NCBI GenBank assembly: GCA_963745765.1
Contig: CAVUYQ010000024.1
Location: forward strand, 124,001 to 188,000
DNA: 64,000 bases
Direction: 5' to 3'
DNA from: Ww85 sp963745765
GTDB taxonomy: Bacteria; Desulfobacterota; Desulfobulbia; Desulfobulbales; Desulfocapsaceae
Under the pieces are notes generated by a model. It worked only from the letters and a program-made list of their open reading frames with translations. It did no database searches and had not been told where the DNA came from. The position numbers and the translations under genes are program-made. This document shows, in pieces, positions 55,564 through 64,000 of this stretch (within the stretch, counting starts at the first letter, position 1; every line of letters starts with the position of its first letter).

Positions 55564-56979
55564 TTAAACACCGAGAAAGTCAATAATCCCCGCAGCCGCA
55601 TCTCTTCCCTCGGCAATCGCCGTTACCACAAGATCGGCTCCCCGAACAGCATCCCCTCCGGCAAAGATTTTTCCATGCGAGGTCTGATAGGGAAAGAGGG
55701 AATTTCCCGTGGCCTTGATTCTTTTTTTGTCGTCAATGGCAACGCCGCATTCAGACATCCATGCTGCCGGACTTGGCCTGAAACCGAAAGCCATGATCAC
55801 CGCATCTGCCCCAATGACATGCTCTGAGCCGTCAACCTGTTCCGGCCTGCTGCGGCCGGTGCTTTCAGGCTCACCCATCCTGGTCCGGATCACCTGCACA
55901 CCGGTTACCCTGTTTTTGTCATCAACCAGGATTGAGGTGGGCTGAAGATTCCAGAGAAATTCTACCCCTTCATCCCGGGCATTTTTAACCTCAGTGGCTG
56001 AGCCCGGCATATTCTTTTCATCACGCCGATAAGCGCAGATTACCCGTTCAGCCCCCTGGCGCAGGGAGGTGCGCAGACAGTCCATAGCTGTATCACCACC
56101 ACCGAGAACAATAACACGCTTTCCGGCCAGAGATACATAGGCAGCGCCCTGAAAATCATAATTCCTCTCGTGACAAATATTGCCAATCAAAAAAGGCAGG
56201 GCCTCCAGGACGCCGTCGGCATTCTCATTCTCGAAACCGCCCTTGATCGACTCGCTGGCTCCCGTACCTATAAAGACCGCGTCAAAATCATCGAGCAGGG
56301 CAGCAAAAGCAATATCGGTGCCAACCTCGGTATTCAGACGAAACTCGATGCCCATATCACTGAAAACCTCGCGGCGCAGCGCCAACACATCCTTGTCCAA
56401 CTTGAAATCAGGTATGCCGAAGGTAAGCAACCCCCCGATTTCAGGGTAGCGATCAAAAACAACCGGGCTGACCCCGTTTCGTGCCAGTACATCGGCGCAA
56501 GCAAGCCCGGCGGGACCGGCACCGATAACCGCCACCTTTTTCCCGGTTATTTCTACCTTTGACAGGTCAGGCCGCCAACCCATCTTAAAAGCGGTATCAA
56601 CAATATACTTTTCGACACTGCCGATGGTGACGGCGCCAAATTCTTCATTCAGGGTGCAGGCACCCTCGCATAAGCGGTCCTGTGGACATATCCGTCCACA
56701 CACTTCAGGCAGGCTGTTGGTGAGGTGACAGAGCTCCGCCGCTTCCAGAATCCGGCCCTCACCGGCAAGCTTCAGCCAGTCTGGTATATAGTTGTGCACC
56801 GGGCATTTCCATTCACAGTATGGGTTACCGCAGGCAATACAGCGGTCAGCCTGCATACGCATCTGGTTTTCATTGAACAGTTTGTATATTTCAACAAACG
56901 ATTCTCTTCGTTTGCGTAATGATCTCTTCTGGGGTGTAATCCGCTCAACTTCCAGAAATTGAAAGACATTCTGGTCCAT
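55564..56979 (-). CDS. gltD: Glutamate synthase small subunit
   Basis: NADPH-dependent small subunit of glutamate synthase; moves electrons from NAD(P)H via FAD to GltB. The 471-residue protein has two Cys clusters near the N-terminus (RCIACGNPYCEWKCPVHNY and CGRICPQDRLCEGAC), the FAD motif AVIGAGPAGLACADVL and the NADPH motif VIVLGGGDTAMDC, ending GADLVVTAIAEGRDAA. It begins eight bases after gltB on the same strand. Confidence 0.95.
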   Translation of the reverse strand: MDQNVFQFLEVERITPQKRSLRKRRESFVEIYKLFNENQMRMQADRCIACGNPYCEWKCPVHNYIPDWLKLAGEGRILEAAELCHLTNSLPEVCGRICPQDRLCEGACTLNEEFGAVTIGSVEKYIVDTAFKMGWRPDLSKVEITGKKVAVIGAGPAGLACADVLARNGVSPVVFDRYPEIGGLLTFGIPDFKLDKDVLALRREVFSDMGIEFRLNTEVGTDIAFAALLDDFDAVFIGTGASESIKGGFENENADGVLEALPFLIGNICHERNYDFQGAAYVSLAGKRVIVLGGGDTAMDCLRTSLRQGAERVICAYRRDEKNMPGSATEVKNARDEGVEFLWNLQPTSILVDDKNRVTGVQVIRTRMGEPESTGRSRPEQVDGSEHVIGADAVIMAFGFRPSPAAWMSECGVAIDDKKRIKATGNSLFPYQTSHGKIFAGGDAVRGADLVVTAIAEGRDAAAGIIDFLGV

Positions 56980-56987
56980 TACTTCTC

Positions 56988-59900
56988 CTATTGGGACGTC
57001 ATCAGGAGTTCCGTGGCCGACCTGCCGCGCTTGCCGAGCAGGTCTTCCACCCGCATTCCTTTTGGTTTGACGAGTTTGAATCGATCACTGAATCCGTTAA
57101 AGTTTTCCAAAATCATCTCTGCCCGCATACTGCCGGTTTCAGCCTGGTGGGCACTGATAATTCCCCGCAGGTGTTCTTTAAGCATCTGCAAGTCCCTCAT
57201 GGCTATCAAGTCCACAAGCTCGGGGTTGAGTCTGGCTGCAAATTTGTCGAACTCATCCAGTACATAGGCAAAGCCACCGGTCATTCCGGCCCCGAAATTG
57301 ACGCCGGTCTCGCCAAGTATGGTTATCACGCCGCCGGTCATATATTCGCAGCCGTTGTCACCAATCCCTTCGACAACCGCCCGACAACCCGAATTCCTTA
57401 CAGCAAAACGCTCACCGGCACGACCGGCGGCATACAGTTTGCCGCCGGTTGCCCCGTAAAGACAGGTGTTTCCGATAATGACCGATTCATGGGTCTTGTA
57501 GGACACCCCGGCCGGCGGCCTGATAACAAGCACGCCGCCGGTCATGCCCTTACCGACATAATCGTTGGCGTCGCCGGTCAGGACGAGCTTCAGCCCGCCC
57601 GCGTTCCAGACGCCGAAACTCTGCCCGGCAGTACCATTGAGCTCAACGGTGATAGGGTCATGAATCATTCCCTTATTACCATGGCACTTGGCAATAAGCC
57701 CGGAGAGCCGGGCTCCGACGGAACGATCGGTGTTGCGTATCGGCAGATAGCCCCGTCCGCCGCTTTTGTTTTCAACGGCATCGCCGAAACGAGCCAGCAA
57801 TTCTGTATTTAGACGGCCACTGTCATGGGGAGTATTGCGCTGCAGGTGATGCACGGGAACATCGCCGGAGACTGCCGGTTTTACCAGAAGATTGTCCAGC
57901 GCGAGTTTATTCTGTTTGCTGTTCTGCCCCGCAATGATTTCGAGCAACTCCGTCCTTCCTATCAGGTCGGTCAGCTTACTGACGCCAAGCAACGCGAGCC
58001 ACTCCCTGGTTTCCCGGACGATAAACCTGAAATAATTCATGGCCATCTCCGGCAGACCGCCAAAATGATCACGCCGCAGCGTTTCATCCTGCGTGGCAAC
58101 ACCGGTTGCACAATTGTTCAGGTGGCAGATACGGAGATATTTGCAGCCAAGGGCGATCAGCGGTGCGGTACCGAAGCCGAAACTCTCCGCCCCGAGAATG
58201 GCGGCTTTGACGATGTCAAGCCCGCTCTTCAGGCCGCCATCAACCTGCAGCCGGATCTTGTGTCTGAGGCCGTTCTCCACCAGGGCCATATGTGTTTCAA
58301 TCAATCCAAGTTCCCATGGACTACCTGCATATCTCACCGATGACAAGGGGCTGGCACCGGTGCCGCCGTCATAGCCGGAGATGGTGATCATATCGGCATA
58401 GCCTTTGGCCACACCGGTGGCAATTGTTCCAACACCTGGCTCCGAGACCAGTTTAACAGAGATCATGGCTTCCTGATTGATCTGTTTAAGATCAAAAATA
58501 AGCTGTGCCAGATCTTCAATGGAATAGATATCGTGATGCGGCGGAGGCGAGATCAGAGTGACACCGGGCATTGAATGGCGAAGTTTGGCAATCATTGCGG
58601 TTACCTTATGTCCCGGCAGCTGGCCGCCCTCGCCGGGTTTTGCTCCCTGGGCAATCTTGATTTGAATGACATCCGCACTCATCAGGTATTCAGGGGTAAC
58701 ACCGAATCGGCCGGAGGCGACCTGCTTGATTCTTGAGACCCGTTCTGTCCCGAAGCGTGAAGAATCTTCACCACCCTCGCCGCTATTGGAATACCCTCCG
58801 AGTCTGTTCATGGCGATAGCCAGGGCCTCATGCGCTTCCTGGCTCAAGGATCCGATGGACATGGCAGCCGAATCAAAACGTTTATAGAAATTTTCCTCGG
58901 GCTCCACCTCTGTGATAGCGATGGGAGCCCCCGGTACCTTGAGCTTAAACAGGTCACGCAGGCTGGAAACAGGTCTCTCGTTGATCAATGTTGCATAGCG
59001 CTGGTATTCCTCCCATGAGCCGCTGCGCACCGCTTTCTGCAGTATCTGCACGACATCGGGATTAAAGGCGTGATACTCGCCACCGTGCATATATTTGATC
59101 AGCCCGGCACCAATCAGCGGTTTGTGCGCTTTCCAGGCATGTTTCGCCCGTTTGGCGGTATCGGCCTGAATATCGGTAAAATCGGCGCCCTCAATTCTAC
59201 TGATCCCACCCCTGAAACAGAGATCGGTAACGCGTGTTGACAGGCCGATCACCTCAAACAGCTGTGCGCAACGGTAGGAAGCGATGGTTGAAATGCCCAT
59301 CTTCGACATTATCTTGAGTAGCCCCTTGTTGATTGCCGCCCGATAATTCACCATCACTGAACGCAGATCCAGGCGAATCGTTCCATCGTCAACCATTTTT
59401 GCCAGGGTCTCATAGACGAGGTACGGGATAGACCGCCGTTGCCCCGAGTCCCAGTAAAACGGCAAAATGGTGAGGGTCCCTCACTTCTCCTGTCTCTATG
59501 ATGATATTGGCGTCACAGCGAAGATTGTTCACGGCCAGCCCAGTCTGCACCGCCCCGACTGCGGCCGCCGCCGGTATGGGCAACATGGCGGGAGAGATAG
59601 AGCGATCGGAAAGAATGATCAGCACCGCTCCCGCACGCGTCTCCGCTATCGCTTTTTCGACAACCTTTTCGAGACTTTCCTCAAGCCCGAACAGAGGATC
59701 ATAATTGAGATCGATGACGACATGGCGGTAATGCTCCTCATCAAGATTTTTCAGTTGATCGAGGTCGCTGTAGACCAGTATTGGCGATTGGAACAAAACA
59801 CGATTGGCATGCCCGAGCGTCTCGTCAAAGACGTTCTGTTCCCGACCGATGCAGGTGGCAAGCGACATCACGTGCTGCTCACGCAGCGAATCGATCGGCG

Positions 59901-61449
59901 GATTGGTAACCTGGGCAAACTGCTGTCGAAAATAGTCAAAGAGCAGCCGCGGATGGTGAGACAGAACGGCCATCGGTGTATCGTCACCCATTGAGGTCAT
60001 CGGTTCATGGCCGGTTTCGCCCAGAACCCTGATCACCTGGTCCATTTCATCGATGGAATAGCCGAAGAGCTTCTGATAGATCAAGAGCTTATCGTCCGAC
60101 AATGCGCGCTTTCCTGTTTTCTCTTCGGCAAGCTGCTCGGTGGGAATAAGACAGCGACAATTCTGCTGCAGCCATTGCCGATACGGATGTCTGGCCTTCA
60201 ATTCATTGTCGATATCCCAGGAACTCCACAATCGGCCGTTCAGAGTGTCAATGACCAGCAACTCGCCCGGTCCCACTCTGCCTTTTTCGACCACTTCATC
60301 AGGCGTGTAATCCCATATGCCGATTTCCGAGGCGATGGTGATTAAACGATCCCGGGTAATGACATAGCGGGCCGGACGCAAACCATTGCGGTCCAGACCG
60401 CAGGCGGCAAAGCGACCGTCACTCATGACAATGCCGGCAGGACCGTCCCACGGCTCCATGTGCATCGAATTAAAATCGTAAAATGACCGGAGATCCTCGT
60501 CCATCTCAGGGTGGTTCTGCCAGGCAGGCGGAATCAGCAGCCGGAAGGCACGGAACAAATCCATGCCACCGGCCAGGAAGGTTTCCAGCATATTGTCAAG
60601 CGAGGCGGAATCCGAGCCCTTTGTGCCGACAAAGGGTGCTGCTTCCTGCATATCGGGAAGCAATGGAGATTGCAATTTATATGCGCGGTTCCGTGCCCAA
60701 TGACGATTACCCGAAATCGTGTTTATTTCCCCGTTATGCGCAAGATAGCGAAATGGCTGAGCCAGTTCCCAGCGTGGCAATGTATTGGTTGAAAAGCGCT
60801 GATGAAAAAGAACAATCGATGCCTGCATACGCAGGTCGCCGAGATCCCGATAGAACAATGGCAGATCACCGGGACGGCAGAGACCTTTATAAATCACCAC
60901 AAGATTGGACAGGCAGGGAATATAAAAATCGGGATCATCGGTGATCCTTTTTTCAATACGTCGTCTCACCATGAAGAGTCGGCGTTCAAAATCACGAGGA
61001 CCCCAGCCATAGGGTCCATTGACAAAGACCTGCATAATTGCCGGCAGGGATTTCCTGGCAATAGCCCCAAGCACAGACGGATCCACCGGTACTTTCCGCC
61101 AGCCCGCGACAGACAGCGTCTCCCGTGTGAGCTCTTCTTCAAATATCTTTTGGACCGCTGTCAATCGTTCGGGACCATGGCCGAGAAAAACCATGCCGAC
61201 ACCGTAACGACTGCTGAGACTCCAGTTATTTTCCTTGGCAATCGCCTGAAAAAAGACATCCGGCTTCTGCAGCAGCAGACCACAGCCGTCCCCGGTCTTA
61301 CCGTCTGCACCGATGGCGCCGCGATGATCCATACGATCAAGGGCACTGATCGCGGTACGAACCAGCCGGTGGCTTTTTTCTCCGTCAATATGGGCTATCA
61401 GCCCAAAGCCGCAATTATCTTTAAAATCATCCCGATTATAAACGGGCAT
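56988..61449 (-). CDS. gltB: Glutamate synthase large subunit (frameshifted)
   Basis: Glutamine-dependent synthesis of glutamate from 2-oxoglutarate. The start at 61449 (MPVYNRDDFKDNCGFGLIAH, AGGAG upstream) places the catalytic Cys in the normal NCGFG after a short propeptide. The first part includes the amidotransferase, RGAIGADGKTGDGCG, and the central domain up to GLGATAVYP. The second, in another frame, starts YLVYETLAKMVDDG and has the FMN site GYDGGTGASPLSS, Fe-S Cys (CHLNNCATGVATQ) and C-terminal Gly-rich repeats. One extra base at about 59424 explains the break. About 1,487 residues restored, normal length. Confidence 0.93.
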
Positions 61450-61482
61450 CAGTATTCTCCTTCTGTCCTCTTTATAACTGCT

Positions 61483-61620
61483 GGCCACCTTGAATAATTG
61501 CCTTTTCGCCCGATCTCTTCGTGATGCCCGAACTTCTATCCCCGGAATATCAACCGTGCCTGCGGTAAATTTTCCTGCAGGCCTTGATCTCGATCGATGT
61601 CTCATTATTAAGGTACCCTG
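61483..61620. repeat. Dispersed repeat family B, copy 4
   Basis: Starts GGCCACCTTGAATAATTGCC and ends ATTAAGGTACCCTG, with TTTTCGCCCGATCTCTTCG and TATCCCCGGAATAT shared with copy 1 at 4477. The ends are complementary over ACCTTgAATAAT. It lies 34 bases upstream of the gltB start and is open in frame with it, which creates a spurious N-terminal extension. Confidence 0.7.
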
Positions 61621-62289
61621 CTGAGTTCCTGATTCTGCAAAATGAGGAAATTTAAAGGTACGCCATTTATTGATGAAAATCCAGAGAAACGATTACTATT
61701 ATCAACAATGGCGTAAAGCTCGAGGACCGCTAATAGGCTGGGCTAACAGGAAATATACATAGTAACGAGATAGAAGGCTGATCAGAGAAGAAAACAAAAT
61801 CAGTCCGCGAACCCGAAGCAAGATGGCAACCTTGCTTCGGGCTGCCCGGCAATTAATCGGCCGTTGCAACCGTCGAACCCGGTTAACCTTTCCAGATAAT
61901 CTTTTTGTAAAATCGTTATTTACGGTTGATACCGGCAATACATAACATGCCAATATCATTGTATAAACAAGTTTCTACCGTCACAGAGTGAGACATTGGA
62001 AAATTTCTGAAAATTAAAAAAAGGGCACGACCTATCACAGCAAGGTGTATTTTTTTTAAAAATTGTCCGTTTGGCAATGGCTGACAGAATCTCTTATGTA
62101 TCTGATTTAATAATAGCAAACGCCTGCCGTTGCGAGCTAAAAAGCCGATAAAAAGAAATGTTAGGATATTTGACTTCTCTATATTGATGAGATACAATCA
62201 GTTATCAAAAAGACAGATTTCGTCTTGAGCCGGCGGATTTTCGGATGGTTAAAAGGAAGAATAGCACGTGAGCATTCAGCGGTGAATAA
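61621..62289. other. Non-coding stretch
   Basis: About 670 AT-rich bases between divergent gltB and the PilZ gene. Minus-strand frames of 85-93 codons exist but have no ribosome site or recognisable features. No RNA gene seen. Confidence 0.45.
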
Positions 62290-62631
62290 ATGGACAATCG
62301 TAAACATCCTCGTCTAACTATCAGCAATATCGAGGCTGACATATCTGACGGGAAAGGCTTTTTCAGCGGCATGGTTCTTGACATCTCCCGATTCGGTCTG
62401 CAGATAACAGGCATACCGAAACGACTCGATTGTACTGCTGATATCTACTCCGTTATCCTTGATGGGCCTGGTATCCATTTCAAACTCCTCGCCCGGCCGA
62501 TCTGGGTAGAAGAAAACGGCAACAGTAAGACCATTGGTGCGCAGATTGAGAACAGCCCTTGGACATGGGCTGAATTCGTCATGCTTCAGGAAAAGGGGCT
62601 GGGAGGGGGAAAGACAGAAAGTGTTCATTGA
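62290..62631 (+). CDS. PilZ-domain protein
   Basis: A 113-residue single PilZ domain. The Arg motif is RKHPRL at residues 4-9, and the D-x-S-x-x-G motif is LDISRFGLQITG at about 35-46, followed by FKLLARPIWVEENG. Both c-di-GMP-binding elements look intact. It ends about 45 bases before a strong bidirectional terminator. Confidence 0.85.
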   Translation: MDNRKHPRLTISNIEADISDGKGFFSGMVLDISRFGLQITGIPKRLDCTADIYSVILDGPGIHFKLLARPIWVEENGNSKTIGAQIENSPWTWAEFVMLQEKGLGGGKTESVH

Positions 62632-62674
62632 TGGCGTTTTTCTTACGAATTCCCTGCCATTTCAGATAGAAATA

Positions 62675-62714
62675 ATAAATAAGCGGCTCCCGGTCGGGAG
62701 CCGCTTATTTATTT
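62675..62714. terminator. Bidirectional intrinsic terminator
   Basis: AAATAAGCGGCTCCCG and its exact complement are separated by GT, with A-rich bases before and T-rich bases after the stem. It sits between the convergent PilZ and hypD-like genes and would stop transcription in both directions. Confidence 0.85.
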
Positions 62715-62816
62715 GACATAGAACGTGTCGATGCCGTTTTTATATGGCAGGCAGCAATACCCGCACACAGCCGATATCATTCCACTGGTTCAATGCAACC
62801 AGTTTATTTGACCGTA

Positions 62817-63908
62817 TCAGAGCCTGCCGAAGGTATACCGGAAATATGAAGAGCATATTCCATCCTTGGTAACCATACAGGGACCGATAGGATGACGGGA
62901 GGTGCAGTAAATGCCAAAGGCCGGACATTCGTTGGGCGTACTCCGACCGGAAATGATCTCGGCACATTGACACAGAACCTGCTCCTCTCCCTTTTTGAAT
63001 CGGATATTAAAACGTTTAATGGCGTCATACAGAGACAACTCCTCTCTGATCACGAAACCGCTGCCCTCAATATTGCCAATGCCGCGCCAGTCCGTCTCTA
63101 CGGCGAAGAATACCTCCGACAGCATATCCTGCGATCGGGCCGATTCTTCTGTGGGCGTCATTCCTGCAAAGGGATTACTCTGCTCCGTCGTACCAGACCG
63201 TATCTGTTTGACTATTGATATTAGCCCTTCAAGGATATCTGAAATGGAAAAACCGGCAACAGCGCAGGACAGATGATGCCGTCTGGCCAGATCGGCATAG
63301 GCCCCTGTGTCGGTTATTGCCTCGTTATGGGCCGAAAAGAGTAAGCCGCGAATATTGAGGTCGGGATCACGCAATAGATTATCAAGAGATGGCGGCAGCA
63401 AACGAATAGAGGGGATAACGCAAAAATTACCTATTCCCTCGGAAGCTGCCTCCAGAATGGTCTCCGCGACATCCGGGGCAGCACCCTCGAAGCCGACAGC
63501 GGTGAACACGACAATTTTATCAGGAAATTTCCTGGCAAGATTGAGCGCCTCAATCGGCGCATCAACAACTTCAATCCTGGCACCTTTTTCCTTGATCGAG
63601 GCGAGGGATTCCGTACTGCCATTGACACGAAGCAGGTCTTCACACGTTGCCGTGATGACATCAGGCTGCAGGGCAATTTTAACAAAGGCATCAATATGGC
63701 CTGCCGGCATGACACAAACTGAGCAGCCCGGTCCGGAAACAATCTCAAAATTATCAGGGAGAAGGTCATCCAGGGCGTATTTCAGGATAGTGCGGGTCTG
63801 GGTACCGCAGACAACCATCACGCGGATGGGGCGATCAACCAGTGCATGAAGTTCTGTTAACAGGACTTCAGGGACAACATTATCAAGACGCCCTTCACTC
63901 GTATCCAT
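62817..63908 (-). CDS. Divergent HypD-like protein
   Basis: A 363-residue protein (from the ATG at 63908; an in-frame GTG at 63938 is an alternative) that aligns by eye with HypD, the Fe-S protein that helps build the Fe(CN)2CO cofactor of [NiFe] hydrogenases. Retained: GPGCSVCVMPAGHIDA (59-74) with the two cysteines, LLRVNGS, AVGFEGAAPDVAE and the C-terminal Cys cluster (CQCAEIISGR, ECPAFGIYC, GPCMVTKDGIC). Changed: the usual VCGGHTH is VCGTQTRT (34-40), and the GHVS-type loop reads SAHNEAITDTG. Other hyp genes would have to lie past the right edge. It may be a functional variant or a repurposed paralogue. Confidence 0.78.
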   Translation of the reverse strand: MDTSEGRLDNVVPEVLLTELHALVDRPIRVMVVCGTQTRTILKYALDDLLPDNFEIVSGPGCSVCVMPAGHIDAFVKIALQPDVITATCEDLLRVNGSTESLASIKEKGARIEVVDAPIEALNLARKFPDKIVVFTAVGFEGAAPDVAETILEAASEGIGNFCVIPSIRLLPPSLDNLLRDPDLNIRGLLFSAHNEAITDTGAYADLARRHHLSCAVAGFSISDILEGLISIVKQIRSGTTEQSNPFAGMTPTEESARSQDMLSEVFFAVETDWRGIGNIEGSGFVIREELSLYDAIKRFNIRFKKGEEQVLCQCAEIISGRSTPNECPAFGIYCTSRHPIGPCMVTKDGICSSYFRYTFGRL

Positions 63909-64000
63909 ACACTTGATCTCACTCCCACCCGCCGGCACCTGATCCAGCCATGCTGACAGGTGGTTGGAAGCAAAGCATTGAAAGTATAATCAGTGCTGTT

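Overview
The window reads as one continuous stretch of a Gram-negative chromosome. Several gene types together suggest a Desulfobulbales-type member of the Desulfobacterota (old Deltaproteobacteria): a complete Na+-NQR operon, a selenocysteine-containing DsbA/FrnE-like protein, small dispersed repeats with inverted ends, a fused alpha-beta carboxyltransferase and PilZ/GGDEF/EAL signalling genes. This placement is an inference from gene content; no rRNA, tRNA or other direct marker is present. No CRISPR array, prophage or transposase gene was seen.

Layout. 1-2.4 kb: nucleotide-sugar genes (partial phosphomannomutase, rmlA, rmlD). 2.4-4.4 kb: PilZ, UPF0280 and CvpA-family genes. 4.7-8.6 kb: phosphopantetheinyl transferase, mutM, a small unknown gene, enolase and a YjlB-like cupin. 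8.9-11.8 kb: a lemA / TPM-domain / DUF2207 envelope cluster whose last gene is cut off at a sequence junction. 11.8-16.7 kb: minus-strand EamA transporter, thioredoxin-like protein, aldo/keto reductase-like protein, metallo-beta-lactamase-fold protein, and a membrane-anchored NifU/IscU-like protein. 17-22.8 kb: a divergent second enolase, a 14-TM MFS transporter, an orphan amino-acid-type ABC binding protein and a class III aminotransferase. 22.9-23.5 kb: a complete-looking cobalamin riboswitch unit (promoter, aptamer, terminator) controlling only a 53-residue ORF. 23.7-33.2 kb: panE, an unknown gene, the selenoprotein, a large c-di-GMP signalling protein and a HerA-like ATPase. 33.7-39.8 kb: nqrABCDEF plus an NqrM-like gene. 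40-45 kb: GlcF-like Fe-S protein, prfB with its programmed frameshift, lnt and corC. 45.4-49.1 kb: a divergent biotin carboxylase and a fused carboxyltransferase. 49.1-51.7 kb: a galacturonokinase-like kinase coupled to a nucleotidyltransferase, and a DsrE-like protein. 52-64 kb: aroC, a ClC transporter, gltD and gltB, a PilZ protein and a divergent HypD-like protein.

Three families of short non-coding repeats occur. Family A (about 160 bp, three copies) has inverted ends and 8-bp target duplications, so it moves or has moved; one copy sits on the start codon of the HerA-like gene. Family B (about 90-170 bp, four copies) lies next to cvpA, lnt/corC, gltB and the sensor gene. Family C is an inverted repeat found twice.

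At least ten genes carry a single-base frame break that splits clear homology (UPF0280, EamA, panE, the GGDEF/EAL protein twice, an unknown gene, nqrB, lnt, corC, gltB). Because genes that are normally important are hit and several breaks lie in short homopolymers, I favour sequencing or assembly error over pseudogene decay, but the sequence alone cannot decide. Two apparent interruptions are genuine recoding instead: the prfB +1 frameshift and the UGA/Sec codon of the FrnE-like protein.
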